From Roseovarius sp. THAF9 (lineage in GTDB: Bacteria; Pseudomonadota; Alphaproteobacteria; Rhodobacterales; Rhodobacteraceae), in contig NZ_CP045404.1 of assembly GCF_009363715.1 (NCBI RefSeq), positions 3,378,001 through 3,442,000 on the forward strand: a stretch of 64,000 nucleotides of DNA, read 5' to 3'. The translations under genes and the position numbers were made by a program. The notes below the pieces were generated by a model, which worked only from the letters and a program-made list of their open reading frames with translations, was not told the DNA's origin and made no database searches. Shown piece after piece: positions 8,944-17,802 of the stretch; positions within the stretch are counted from its first letter, which is position 1; every line of letters starts with the position of its first letter.

Positions 8944-10287
8944 ATGAACACCCATTTCCGCGACACACGCAAGATCGACCCCACCCGCGGGCCCGTGCTG
9001 GGCGACAACACCCCCAACGACGCCGACCGGATCGAGATCGGCCCCACCCAGCTGGCCTTCCGCGAATGGGAGGCCGCGGGCCTGCAACTGCCCGACCTGC
9101 AAGCCATGCGCCGCTACCGCTGGGAACGTCTGACCCGCTTCATCCAGGACCGCGATTATGCCGGGCTGCTGGTTTTTGATCCTCTCAACATCCGCTACGC
9201 CACCGACTCGACCAACATGCAGCTCTGGAACACCCACAACCCGTTCCGCGCGCTGCTGGTCTGTGCCGACGGCTACATGGTGATGTGGGACTACAAGAAC
9301 TCTCCGTTCCTCAGCACCTTCAACCAGCTGGTGCGCGAACAACGCTCCGGCGCGGACCTCTTCTACTTCGACCGGGGTGACAAGGTGGACGTCGCCGCCG
9401 ATACCTTCTCGAACGAGGTGCGCATACTCCTCGCCGAACACGCGCCCGGCAACACGCGCCTCGCGGTGGACAAGATCATGCTCCACGGCCTCCGCGCGCT
9501 GGAAGCACAGGGTTTCGAGATCATGGAAGGCGAGGAACTGACGGAAAAATGCCGCTCCGTCAAAGGCCCGGATGAAATCCTCGCCATGCGGTGCGCCTCG
9601 CACGCCTGCGAGGTCGCGGTGGCCGAAATGGAGCGCTTCGCCCGCCACAACGTGCCGCTTGGCCAGACGAGCGAAGACGATATCTGGGCGGTCCTGCACG
9701 CCGAGAATATCCGCCGCGGCGGCGAATGGATCGAAACGCGCCTGCTCGCCTCCGGCCCTCGCTCCAACCCGTGGTTTCAGGAATGCGGCCCCCGCATCAC
9801 GCAGCCCAACGAGATCATCTCGTTCGACACCGACCTCGTCGGCAGCTACGGCATCTGCGTCGACATCTCCCGCAGCTGGTGGATCGGTGACGCCAAGCCG
9901 CGCCCCGACATGATCTACGCCATGCAGCACGCGCATGAGCACATCATGACCAACATGGAAATGCTCAAACCCGGCGTCACGATCCCGGAACTGACCGCCG
10001 GCACCCACTTGCTCGACGACAAATACCAGCAACAGAAGTACGGCTGCCTGATGCACGGGGTCGGCCTTTGCGACGAGTGGCCCCTCGTCGCCTATCCTGA
10101 CAAAGCCGTGCCCGGCGCTTTCGATTACCCGCTGGAACCCGGCATGACCCTCTGCGTCGAGGCGCTGGTGGGCGAGGTTGGCGGCGACTTCTCGATCAAG
10201 CTCGAAGACCAGGTCCTGATCACCGAAACAGGCTTTGAGAACCTGACGAAATATCCCTTCGACGCTGTGTTGATGGGTCTTTCCTGA
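8944..10287 (+). CDS. dddP: Dimethylsulfoniopropionate lyase DddP (M24-fold)
   Basis: Cleaves DMSP to dimethyl sulfide and acrylate. The 447-residue protein has the creatinase/aminopeptidase fold, but its ligand set matches DddP: counting from ATG 8944, Asp295, Asp297, Asp307, His371, Glu406 and Glu421 are all present, as are Tyr366 and Asp377, residues I recall as important in the structurally studied Roseobacter enzyme. The N-terminal pattern MNTHFRDTRKIDPTRGP is also DddP-like. The start is supported by GGAG nine bases upstream; an in-frame ATG at 8875 is not. The gene stands alone, divergent from the GDPD gene, with no dddQ/dddW or acrylate genes adjacent. A plain Xaa-Pro peptidase is unlikely given the ligand positions. 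Confidence 0.94.
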   Translation: MNTHFRDTRKIDPTRGPVLGDNTPNDADRIEIGPTQLAFREWEAAGLQLPDLQAMRRYRWERLTRFIQDRDYAGLLVFDPLNIRYATDSTNMQLWNTHNPFRALLVCADGYMVMWDYKNSPFLSTFNQLVREQRSGADLFYFDRGDKVDVAADTFSNEVRILLAEHAPGNTRLAVDKIMLHGLRALEAQGFEIMEGEELTEKCRSVKGPDEILAMRCASHACEVAVAEMERFARHNVPLGQTSEDDIWAVLHAENIRRGGEWIETRLLASGPRSNPWFQECGPRITQPNEIISFDTDLVGSYGICVDISRSWWIGDAKPRPDMIYAMQHAHEHIMTNMEMLKPGVTIPELTAGTHLLDDKYQQQKYGCLMHGVGLCDEWPLVAYPDKAVPGAFDYPLEPGMTLCVEALVGEVGGDFSIKLEDQVLITETGFENLTKYPFDAVLMGLS

Positions 10288-10296
10288 CGCGGCGGC

Positions 10297-11385
10297 TCAA
10301 TCCGCCTGCATGTCGTAAAACCCGACGGACTGCACCACGAATGTCTCGTTCTCATCCGCGTTGGGCGTCACCACCAACTCGAAAGCCAGCGACATTTTCG
10401 CGTCTTCCAACCCCTTCTGGCCCTGCATCCGGAAATTCAGCTGCGCGACCTTTCCAGGGGTCAGGATCGTGGCGTATTTCGGATCGCTCCCATTGCAAAG
10501 GCCAAGCCTGTTTTCGGAATAGCAGCTGCGCAGCCCCGACCAGTTATCCTTGTAACTCATGAACCCGCCTACACCGTCCGCGACGGAAACCGAATTGGGC
10601 AAGTACGCCAGCGCGATAGGCGTGTCGGCCGTATTCTTGAACCGCACGGCAAAGCTCGTCTCGCCATTGCCCTTGTTGTAAATCAGGCTGCTGACTTCGG
10701 CCTCAAAGACATCCGAAGAGAACCGCCGCGACGGCTGCACGAGGCTTTGCCCCTGAACCGAGGTTTGACCGCCGCCGCTCTCGACCACCACAACCTGCGT
10801 GGCCGCGTCGCCCTCCCCGGTCCCCGTCGCCGAGGCAAAGCCGCAAGCCGCGCGGCTGCGGGTGGCCATCATCTGCGCGACGCTTCCGACGCTAGGAAAC
10901 TCCGAACGCGCCGTTGCAAAAAGCCGCCCGTCCTGCGTGCTTATCATCCGCGCCTGTAGCTTCACCTTTTCGCCAAACTGGATCAACGAGCCGGTCACCA
11001 ACGCATCGACCCCCTCGATCTCCCCCAGCCTTTTGGCGGCATCTGGTGCGATGGTACCGTCGAAAACCAGCTCCATTTCCCGGAAAATCGCGCTCAATTG
11101 CGAGCGTTCGATGATGTCGATCTTGCCCTCGCCTGAATTGAACAGACTATCCACGACAAATTCGCTGACGTAATTTGAAAGGTCCGAACAGGTTCCGTCA
11201 CTGTGGGTAAAGGTCGATATGCCGATGGTCGCTGTGCCGTCCGTGCGCGTGCGCTCGACGATCTGCCGCGCGATCTCGTCGAGGCTTTCGTCCACGGACG
11301 AAGCCGCCTGCGCGTTCTCCGCAAGACCCGCCATCCCTGTCACACCCGCCAGAAGGCAGGCAATCGCAGCTTTTCTCAACCCCAT
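10297..11385 (-). CDS. Exported CsgG/FlgO-like protein
   Basis: 362 residues with a signal peptide (about residues 1-29, ending AENAQAA). Residues about 45-165 resemble the CsgG/FlgO-type beta-alpha domain: ATIGISTFTHSDGTCSDLSNY, DIIERSQLSAIFREMEL, RLGEIEGVDALVTGSLI and ARMISTQDGRLFATA. The remaining half (about residues 190-362) is a separate beta-rich domain with no family I recognise. There is no lipobox cysteine, unlike CsgG. The ATG at 11385 follows the upstream gene's TGA by two bases and has AGGGGAA eight bases before it, so the two are translationally coupled. It is likely periplasmic or outer-membrane associated, with unknown function. Confidence 0.7.
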   Translation of the reverse strand: MGLRKAAIACLLAGVTGMAGLAENAQAASSVDESLDEIARQIVERTRTDGTATIGISTFTHSDGTCSDLSNYVSEFVVDSLFNSGEGKIDIIERSQLSAIFREMELVFDGTIAPDAAKRLGEIEGVDALVTGSLIQFGEKVKLQARMISTQDGRLFATARSEFPSVGSVAQMMATRSRAACGFASATGTGEGDAATQVVVVESGGGQTSVQGQSLVQPSRRFSSDVFEAEVSSLIYNKGNGETSFAVRFKNTADTPIALAYLPNSVSVADGVGGFMSYKDNWSGLRSCYSENRLGLCNGSDPKYATILTPGKVAQLNFRMQGQKGLEDAKMSLAFELVVTPNADENETFVVQSVGFYDMQAD

Positions 11386-11387
11386 GT

Positions 11388-11936
11388 TCACTTCCCCTTA
11401 CAATTCGCCTTGAAAATTTCGGTCTGCGTCACCTGCTCGCCAAAGCCGCGCAGGGCCATGTCGGTGGCGCCGATTGCCCCCGTCGGGCCCTTTCCCGACC
11501 CGACCAGCCGCATTCGCTCCGGCCCATCGGACCCTGCCAGAACCACCGCCGCTTCCAGCGTATGGCCCTCGAAACCGTGGGTCGTCTCTTCGTCAGGCAC
11601 CACACGCGCCGTTGCCGTGACCTGCTCCACCCTGACACCGGCGCAGTCGTGTTTCTGGAGCTGCTCTTCGATCCGCGTGGCCAGCTCGCGCTCCAGCACA
11701 CTGCGCGTGGGCGCGTCGGGTGTTTCAACGGCTGCCGACTGCCCCCCGCCGCTCTCGCCCCCGGTGGTGCCCGTCTGACCGTTGTCCAGACCGCCCGTGA
11801 TTGACTGGGTGGTGATCTTGCCATCCTCTTCGGTCGAGACCATGAACCTGTCGCTAAGTTCGAACATGCCGACGACCCCGCCTACAAGGGCACTCACAAG
11901 GATGACCGACTTGGCCATGAAGGAATTGGTGGACAT
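11388..11936 (-). CDS. Single-pass membrane-anchored hypothetical protein
   Basis: 182 residues: an N-terminal membrane anchor or uncleaved signal (about residues 8-26), then a Gly/Thr/Ser-rich linker (about 40-70), then a folded domain of about 100 residues containing two cysteines (HDCAGV and the C-terminal ANCKGK) that could pair in the periplasm. No family is recognised. It is the first gene of a two-gene unit with the CsgG/FlgO-like protein, whose start lies two bases past this stop. The pairing suggests they act together in the envelope, but that is inference. Confidence 0.6.
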   Translation of the reverse strand: MSTNSFMAKSVILVSALVGGVVGMFELSDRFMVSTEEDGKITTQSITGGLDNGQTGTTGGESGGGQSAAVETPDAPTRSVLERELATRIEEQLQKHDCAGVRVEQVTATARVVPDEETTHGFEGHTLEAAVVLAGSDGPERMRLVGSGKGPTGAIGATDMALRGFGEQVTQTEIFKANCKGK

Positions 11937-12165
11937 GTAGCTATTATCATTTGACGTCTATGCACCCACCATTGCACAGCGCTTTCAGCCCATCAACGAT
12001 TCCGCGCAGAATGACGGACAGGCGATCGTGGGACAAATCTGAAATATGGCCGCCCCAAGATGGTGACCAACCGTGCAGGCGCCTCACATTCGCGAGACGG
12101 CCGTGAAACAGTCCTTACGGATGCGATGCAAACTGCCATCTTGAAGGCAACCGAAAGGATCACCC

Positions 12166-13410
12166 ATGCCAAGCGAACGCTTCACTTTCAAAGGCCATGA
12201 CGGGCATGAGCTCGCCGCCCGGCTCGACCTGCCCGAAGGCCCGCACCTGGCCACTGCGCTCTTCGCGCATTGCTTCACCTGTTCCAAGGACATTCCCGCT
12301 GCGCGTCGCATCTCCGCCCGGCTGGCGGGGGCCGGCATCGCCGTGCTGCGCTTCGATTTCACCGGGTTGGGCCATTCCGAAGGCGAGTTCGAGAACACCT
12401 CCTTCACCTCGAATGTCGAGGATCTCGTCCTGGCCGCCAAAGCGCTGGCGGCCCGCGACATGCCGCCCAGCCTTCTGATCGGCCACTCGCTCGGCGGCGC
12501 CGCCGTGCTGGCGGCCGCGTCGCGGATCGACAGCGCCCGCGCCGTGGCCACCATCGCAGCACCCTTCGATCCCGGCCACGTCACCCACAATTTCGACGGC
12601 GCGCTCGAAAAAATCGCGGCCGACGGCGCCGCCGAGGTCGAATTGGGCGGTCGCCCCATCCGCATCGGCCAGAAATTCGTCGAGGATGTCCGCGCCGAAA
12701 ACCTCGCGCCGCGCATCGCCGGCCTCAAGCGCGCGCTCCTCGTGCTGCACGCCCCGCTTGACGAGACCGTCGGCATCGACAACGCCACCGAGATCTTCAA
12801 GGCCGCGAAGCATCCCAAGAGCTTCGTCACCCTCGACAGCGCCAACCACCTGATCACCGATCCCGGCGATGCCGAGTATGCCGCAGGGGTCATCGCCGCC
12901 TGGGCACAGCGCTATCTTGACCTCAAGCGCCCCGCGCCGCCCCCCGGCGCGCCCGAAGGCGTCGTGCGGGTCTGTGAAGTGGACCCCGACGGCTTTCTGC
13001 AGGACGTGCATGCCGGCCCCGATCACCATGTCCGCGCCGACGAGCCCGAGGCCTATGGCGGCACCGACCGCGGCATGAGCCCCTATGGCTTTCTCGCCTC
13101 GGGTCTCGGCGCCTGCACGTCGATGACCATTCGCATGTATGCCCGTCGCAAAGGCTGGCCGCTGGATCACGTCTCGGTCGACGTCACCCATGACAAGGTC
13201 CATGCCCAGGATGCCGACGGCAGCAGCCCGGCCAAAATCGACAGTTTCATCCGCACCATCCGCCTCAGGGGGGATCTCAGCGACGACCAGCGTCAGCGCC
13301 TGCTCGAAATTGCGGATAAATGCCCCGTGCACCGGACGCTGGAAAACGCGTCGAAAATCGAAACCCTGCTGGCTGACCCGGACACGAGGCCTCAGCCCGA
13401 GCGGGCGTAG
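12166..13410 (+). CDS. Alpha/beta hydrolase-OsmC fusion protein
   Basis: A 414-residue two-domain protein. Residues 1-255 form an alpha/beta hydrolase with nucleophile elbow GHSLGG (Ser108), an oxyanion segment near AHCFTCSKD, and an acid/His pair expected around LHAPLDETVG and SANHLI. Residues about 270-405 form an OsmC/Ohr-type domain with the two redox cysteines in GLGACTSMTIRMYA and ADKCPVHRTLE. OsmC domains reduce organic peroxides with thiol cofactors. The fused form is widespread, and the joint substrate is not established as far as I know. The start has GAAAGGA upstream. Its last 19 bp overlap the convergent receiver-like gene. Confidence 0.9.
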   Translation: MPSERFTFKGHDGHELAARLDLPEGPHLATALFAHCFTCSKDIPAARRISARLAGAGIAVLRFDFTGLGHSEGEFENTSFTSNVEDLVLAAKALAARDMPPSLLIGHSLGGAAVLAAASRIDSARAVATIAAPFDPGHVTHNFDGALEKIAADGAAEVELGGRPIRIGQKFVEDVRAENLAPRIAGLKRALLVLHAPLDETVGIDNATEIFKAAKHPKSFVTLDSANHLITDPGDAEYAAGVIAAWAQRYLDLKRPAPPPGAPEGVVRVCEVDPDGFLQDVHAGPDHHVRADEPEAYGGTDRGMSPYGFLASGLGACTSMTIRMYARRKGWPLDHVSVDVTHDKVHAQDADGSSPAKIDSFIRTIRLRGDLSDDQRQRLLEIADKCPVHRTLENASKIETLLADPDTRPQPERA

Positions 13411-13769
13411 TGCTCCACCATCGCCGTCAGGTCCTCCGGCGGCGTCGCGGCATTCACGTAGGCCCGCGCGTTGGCGCACAACCCAAACACCGACCCGTCC
13501 GAAAAGAACGACGTATTCGTGACGAACAGGATCGGGATACCGGGATGCCGCGCCTCGGCCTCGTCGGCGACCGAAAACGCGCTGCTGCGCGTCAAAAGCA
13601 GGTTCAGGATGATCAGGTCACAGGGCTGCGTGTCCAGTGCATCGCGCGCCCCGGCTTGATCCTGTTCCAGGCGCACGCGCATACCCTGCCGTTCAAGGTG
13701 CTTCTGCCAAAGACGGCCAAGCGACGCGTCGCTCTCCACGATGAGCACGTTGAGTTGATCTTTTTCCAC
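13392..13769 (-). CDS. Degenerate response-regulator receiver (pseudo-receiver) protein
   Basis: 125 residues forming a stand-alone REC fold: strand 1 NVLIVESD gives an acidic pair (Glu12, Asp14), and the third strand CDLIILNLLLT has Asn56 where the phosphoacceptor Asp normally sits. The conserved Thr/Ser switch position is present in ILFVTNTS, but the invariant Lys (usually K-P) is replaced in AYVNAATPP. It is therefore unlikely to be phosphorylated in the normal way and may act as a protein-interaction module. The start is GTG 13769 with only a weak GAAG upstream. The gene sits directly behind three evenly spaced TTAA elements (13822-13847), suggesting CtrA control, and overlaps the end of the hydrolase-OsmC gene. 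Confidence 0.78.
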   Translation of the reverse strand: MEKDQLNVLIVESDASLGRLWQKHLERQGMRVRLEQDQAGARDALDTQPCDLIILNLLLTRSSAFSVADEAEARHPGIPILFVTNTSFFSDGSVFGLCANARAYVNAATPPEDLTAMVEHYARSG

Positions 13770-14133
13770 TTTTAACTTCTTCTATTCGTTAACCGTGCGC
13801 GACCCGCGCCCGGTCTGGTTCTTAATGAAAAGTTAATAAATCGTTAAATACGCAAACAAATCATAAAGGATTCAAGGTTTTCGAAAATGACGTAACGTCC
13901 GCACCCGGTGGTACGCTTACGGTATACATCATATGTTACACTCAAATCTGCCGCCTAGTCCAGTTTTACCTCTCGTGCCGCGCGTCCCCGGTGTCGGAGC
14001 ACACAAGGGAAACCCCACCGGCTCGAATGCGTTGATCCCCTGATATTGAATAGCACACCCTCCGAATACAGGTTTTCCAGACTGTCCACGGCCAGCCCTT
14101 TGCTGCACTCTCACGCGAAAAAGGAAGTACTGA
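13770..14133. other. AT-rich divergent intergenic region with CtrA-type site
   Basis: This 364-bp gap lies between the pseudo-receiver gene (minus) and the lytic transglycosylase gene (plus). The left part (13770-13870) is markedly AT-rich and carries the TTAA array. An AT-rich patch near 13915-13945 may hold the plus-strand promoter. Overlapping open frames at 13929-14177 on the minus strand look like chance frames, and no small gene is supported. Confidence 0.5.
13822..13847. promoter_or_regulatory. Overlapping CtrA-type binding sites (TTAA-N7-TTAA-N7-TTAA)
   Basis: Three TTAA tetramers at 13822, 13833 and 13844 are separated by exactly seven bases each, giving two overlapping copies of the full CtrA consensus TTAA-N7-TTAA. 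The array lies 53-78 bp upstream of the pseudo-receiver start. CtrA is the conserved cell-cycle and motility response regulator of Alphaproteobacteria. Activation versus repression cannot be told. Confidence 0.7.
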
Positions 14134-15303
14134 ATGATCCGCTGCCTCGCCCTCGCCTTGTCGCTCTGCACCGCCACGACCGCCTATGGTCAAAGTTGCG
14201 GCGGCTCCTTCTCCGGCTTCGTCGACGCGCTGCGACAAGAGGCGATCGCCCGCGGCCACGCCCCCGACAGCGTGAACAGCTTTTTCGCCTCGGTGCGCCA
14301 GGACCAGAGCGTGCTGCAGGCCGACCGCCGTCAGGGTGTTTTCCAGAAACCTTTCACCGACTTTGCCCGCCGCCTGATCAGCGCGAACCGGCTCAACACC
14401 GGCCGTGCCAAGTCGCAACAATTCGATGCCGTCTTCGACCGGATCGAGGCCGAATACGGCGTGCCGCGCGGCGTGCTGCTGGCCTTCTGGGCGTTCGAGA
14501 CCGACTACGGCGGCTTCCAGGGCGACTACAACACGCTCAACGCGCTGGTCACCTTGTCACATGACTGCCGCCGGCCCGAGCTTTTCCGGCCCCAGGTCTT
14601 TGCCGCCCTGGAACTCTACGAGATGGGCAATTTCGATCCCGTGCGCACCACCGGCGCCTGGGCCGGGGAAATCGGCATGGTCCAGATGCTGCCCCAGGAT
14701 ATCATCGACAATGGCGTCGACGCTGACGGCGACGGCGAGGTCAACCTCAAGACCTCCGCCCCCGACGCGCTGATGTCGGGCGGCAAGATGCTGCAACATC
14801 TCGGCTGGCGCGCGGGTGAGCCGTGGCTGCAGGAAGTCGACGTGCCCGATGATCTCGACTGGTCCAAGACGGGCCTGCGCACGACGCTTCCCGCCTCCGA
14901 ATGGGCCGCGATGGGCGTCACCCCCCGCCACGGCCAGATCCGCGGCGACCTGCCCGCGAACATCCTTCTGCCCGAGGGGCGCAAAGGTCCGGCGTTTCTC
15001 GCCTACCCCAATTTCAACGTCTATTTCGAGTGGAACCAAAGCTACACCTATGTGCTGACCGCCGCCTATTTCGCCAACCGGCTGGAAGGCGCACCAGTCT
15101 TCGACGCGGGCAACCCCGATCCGGGCCTTTCCGGCGATCAGATGAAGCGACTTCAGGAAAAGCTCGCCGCGCGCGGCTATGACGTGGGCGGGGTGGACGG
15201 CATCCTCGGCTCCGGCACCCGCGCCGCCGTGCAGGATGTACAGCAGGAACTGGGCATGCCCGCCGATGCCTGGCCCACGCCCGCGCTTCTGAATGCCCTA
15301 TGA
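14134..15303 (+). CDS. Lytic murein transglycosylase, MltB family, with peptidoglycan-binding domain
   Basis: Cleaves the MurNAc-GlcNAc bond of peptidoglycan. 389 residues: a signal peptide (about 1-19), an MltB/SLT-like catalytic domain (about 25-320) with the catalytic Glu122 in FWAFETDYGG and the family segment WAGEIGMVQMLPQDI, then a C-terminal PG_binding_1 domain (about 330-389) with LQEKLAARGYDVGGVDGILGSGTRAAV. A cysteine at residue 22 lacks a proper lipobox, so it is probably soluble in the periplasm. The start ATG 14134 has AAGGAAGT upstream. Its stop overlaps the ATG of the next gene by four bases, coupling it to an RNA methyltransferase. Confidence 0.92.
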   Translation: MIRCLALALSLCTATTAYGQSCGGSFSGFVDALRQEAIARGHAPDSVNSFFASVRQDQSVLQADRRQGVFQKPFTDFARRLISANRLNTGRAKSQQFDAVFDRIEAEYGVPRGVLLAFWAFETDYGGFQGDYNTLNALVTLSHDCRRPELFRPQVFAALELYEMGNFDPVRTTGAWAGEIGMVQMLPQDIIDNGVDADGDGEVNLKTSAPDALMSGGKMLQHLGWRAGEPWLQEVDVPDDLDWSKTGLRTTLPASEWAAMGVTPRHGQIRGDLPANILLPEGRKGPAFLAYPNFNVYFEWNQSYTYVLTAAYFANRLEGAPVFDAGNPDPGLSGDQMKRLQEKLAARGYDVGGVDGILGSGTRAAVQDVQQELGMPADAWPTPALLNAL

Positions 15304-16415
15304 CGCCACGCCGCGCGTTCGAGATCTTTCTTACCGCCCCGCCCGGCCTCGAACTCGCCCTCAAGGACGAGGCGCACGCCGCGGGGTTCGCCAAGCCCAA
15401 GGCCACCCCCGGCGGCGTCCGCTTTCGCGGCCATTGGCCGGACATCTGGCGCGCCAACCTTTCCCTGCGCGGTGCGGGCCGGGTTCTGGCCCGCGTCGCC
15501 CGCTTTCAGGCGATGCATCTCGACCAGCTTGAGGCCCGCACGCGCGAGGTTGATTGGGCGGGCCTCCTGCGCCCCGACGTGCCCGTGACCGTCGAGGCGA
15601 CCACCCGCAAATCAAAGATCTACCACCAAGGCGCCGCCGCCGAACGCGTCGACCGCGCCATCCACGAGGTCACCGGCGCCCCGCTCGAAGGCGACGACCC
15701 CGTGCGCGTCCAACTCCGCATCGAAAACAACCAGTGCCTGCTCAGCCTTGATACCTCGGGCGAACCGCTCCACCGCCGCGGCCAGAAGCCCTTCGTCGGC
15801 AAGGCGCCCGTGCGCGAGACCCTCGCCTCACTCTTCCTGCGCCAATGCGGCTACACCGGCACCGAGCCGGTCCTGGACCCGATGTGTGGCTCAGGCACCT
15901 TCCTGCTGGAGGCTGCCGAAATCGCCCTCGGCCGCGCCCCTGGCCGTGACAGATCCTTCGCCTTCGAGCGTTTCGCCACTTTCGATGCAAGCGCATGGCA
16001 GGACCTGAAACGCAGCCAGACTGACACCCGAACCGCCCTTCACTTCCACGGCAGCGACCGTGACGCGGGCGCTGTCACCGGCGCGCGGTCCAACGCCGAC
16101 ACCGCCGGCCTCAGCGACCGGGTCATGATCTCGCACCATGCCTTCAGCGACCTTCAGCGCCCCGACGGTCCACCCGGTCTCGTCATGGTGAACCCGCCCT
16201 ACGGCACCCGCATCGGCGAGCGCAAACAGCTCTTCGGCCTCTACGGTGCCCTCGGCAAGACCCTCGCGGAACGTCTCGCAGGCTGGCGCGTCGGCCTCGT
16301 GACCACCGACGCCAGCCTTGCCAACGCCACCGGCCTGCCCTTCACCGACCCCGGCCCACCCGTCGCCCATGGCGGCCTGCGCGTACAGCTCTTCCAGACC
16401 GGCGCCCTGACGTAA
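15300..16415 (+). CDS. THUMP-domain class I RNA methyltransferase (RlmL/RlmK-N-terminal type)
   Basis: 371 residues. An N-terminal ferredoxin-like/THUMP region (about 1-160, with RKSKIYHQGAAAERVDRAI) precedes a Rossmann methyltransferase domain with the SAM loop DPMCGSGTFLLEAAEIA and the catalytic NPPYGTRIGE motif typical of N2-guanine or N6-adenine methylation. This matches the COG0116 group, which methylates 23S rRNA guanine (RlmL, G2445), but the exact target here is inferred. The C-terminal RlmK half found in E. coli is absent, as is usual in Alphaproteobacteria. The ATG overlaps the transglycosylase stop (ATGA). Confidence 0.88.
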   Translation: MTPRRAFEIFLTAPPGLELALKDEAHAAGFAKPKATPGGVRFRGHWPDIWRANLSLRGAGRVLARVARFQAMHLDQLEARTREVDWAGLLRPDVPVTVEATTRKSKIYHQGAAAERVDRAIHEVTGAPLEGDDPVRVQLRIENNQCLLSLDTSGEPLHRRGQKPFVGKAPVRETLASLFLRQCGYTGTEPVLDPMCGSGTFLLEAAEIALGRAPGRDRSFAFERFATFDASAWQDLKRSQTDTRTALHFHGSDRDAGAVTGARSNADTAGLSDRVMISHHAFSDLQRPDGPPGLVMVNPPYGTRIGERKQLFGLYGALGKTLAERLAGWRVGLVTTDASLANATGLPFTDPGPPVAHGGLRVQLFQTGALT

Positions 16416-16541
16416 ATCGACAATCATCACGGATAGTTGAGGGACGTTACGAAACTCGTCACTTCCAACTGACGTGGCTCCTGCCGACACGATCCCAATC
16501 GCGTGTCGGAAAGCGGGCCATGCCCGAGGAAGAGACGAAAC

Positions 16542-17744
16542 GTGACCACTACGGCAACCGATATCCTGCCAGAAATGCGCCGCCTCGCGGCACGCTTCCA
16601 GCTGGCGCGGATGGGCATCGTGTTTGCCTGGACCGCAGTGCTGATCTATGCGGCATCCAATTCAATCGTCACCTCCCTTGTCGATATCGGCGCCACCGCA
16701 TCCGGCGACAGCCTTCGGAATCCGATAACTTTTCCGAACCTTCTGCTGCTCGGCTCAATGCTGTCTCTTGTGCCGCTGGCGCTTATTTTCCGCCGCGATC
16801 TGACACGCACCAACCTGCGTCGGCTTCGCCCCCATGACTGGCGCGTGCTAACGCTGTCAGCCTTCTTGTCCTCTGCACTGACTCCGGGGCTCTTCTTTTT
16901 TGCGCTGTCGCAAACCTCGGTCACAAACGTGGTCTTGGTCAGCCGCATCGAGCCGCCGTTGTTCCTGCTGGCCGCCTGGCTTATCCTGAACGAGCGGTTC
17001 TCGGCCCGCGCCATGATCGCCGGTCTCGTCGCGCTCTGCGGTGCGCTGGTCATCATCGGCATGGGGGACGGGCGCGCCATCCACGACTTCGGCACCGGCG
17101 AATGGGCCGCCATCGCAGCCACCCTCAGCTACATCGCCTCGACGCTGGTGGCCCGCAAGGGCCTGCGCGACGTTCCCATGGGCATCTTCGCGGTTTACCG
17201 CACCTTTGCCGGGTCCGCGATGTACGTGGCGCTGGCCATGGTTCTTTACGGCCCGGATGTGTTCCGCGATATCCTGTCACCCATCCTCTGGAGCTGGATC
17301 TGGCTCTATACTGGCATCGTGATCGTGCTGGGCCAGGTCGCGTGGAACCTTGCCCTGAAATACGCCGCCTCAGGCGATATCGCGCTGGCGACATCCTTTT
17401 CGCCTCTGGCCGCGATCATCATCGCCATGGCGCTTCTGGGTGAAGACCCCGGGGCCGGCCTGTTGCCCGGCGCCGCGCTGATCGGTCTGGCGATCCTCAT
17501 CGGTCGCGGTCTTCTCGGCAGCGGTCCCGACATCCCGGCCACCATCACCGCCATCATGCGCCCATCAAAACCCGCGACTTACGCGGCACCGCGTATCAGC
17601 CACCCGATCCCGCTTGCCCGCATCGGCGCACGCTGGAAAACGCTGGCGCCCAATACGGCCGCGCCGCCCGGCCAACGCCGATGGTCGCCTGACGACACGG
17701 ATTTTTTGCGCATCGTCTTGTCAAGGGTCGGAGGGTCGCAATAG
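16542..17744 (+). CDS. DMT-superfamily (EamA) transporter with C-terminal cytoplasmic tail
   Basis: 400 residues with about ten predicted membrane helices in two EamA repeats. The first repeat starts WTAVLIYAASNSIVTSLV and ends GALVIIGMG; the second begins WAAIAATLSYIASTLVA and ends LAILIGRGLL. It then carries an unusual basic, Pro-rich tail of about 80 residues (about 320-400). The substrate is unknown; EamA proteins export metabolites or amino acids. GTG 16542, after GAGGAA, is the preferred start, with GTG 16503 an alternative. It is a clear paralogue of the gene at 61812, sharing LSSALTPxLFF, TNVVLVxRIEPPLF and LATSFSPLAAI, but that copy lacks the tail. Confidence 0.85.
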   Translation: MTTTATDILPEMRRLAARFQLARMGIVFAWTAVLIYAASNSIVTSLVDIGATASGDSLRNPITFPNLLLLGSMLSLVPLALIFRRDLTRTNLRRLRPHDWRVLTLSAFLSSALTPGLFFFALSQTSVTNVVLVSRIEPPLFLLAAWLILNERFSARAMIAGLVALCGALVIIGMGDGRAIHDFGTGEWAAIAATLSYIASTLVARKGLRDVPMGIFAVYRTFAGSAMYVALAMVLYGPDVFRDILSPILWSWIWLYTGIVIVLGQVAWNLALKYAASGDIALATSFSPLAAIIIAMALLGEDPGAGLLPGAALIGLAILIGRGLLGSGPDIPATITAIMRPSKPATYAAPRISHPIPLARIGARWKTLAPNTAAPPGQRRWSPDDTDFLRIVLSRVGGSQ

Positions 17745-17802
17745 CTTGCACCGAAACCAGCGATGCAGGTTCAATCGTCGTAAGATCCTGACGACCGACG
17801 TC

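Noticed and set aside
8944..10287. Annotation of the M24-fold gene as Xaa-Pro aminopeptidase or creatinase
   Set aside because: The six metal-ligand positions and N-terminal pattern match DddP rather than a peptidase.
12160..13479. Long minus-strand frame opposite the hydrolase-OsmC gene
   Set aside because: It lies across a gene whose catalytic motifs are intact; the antisense translation is Gly/Ala/Val repetitive with no fold signature.
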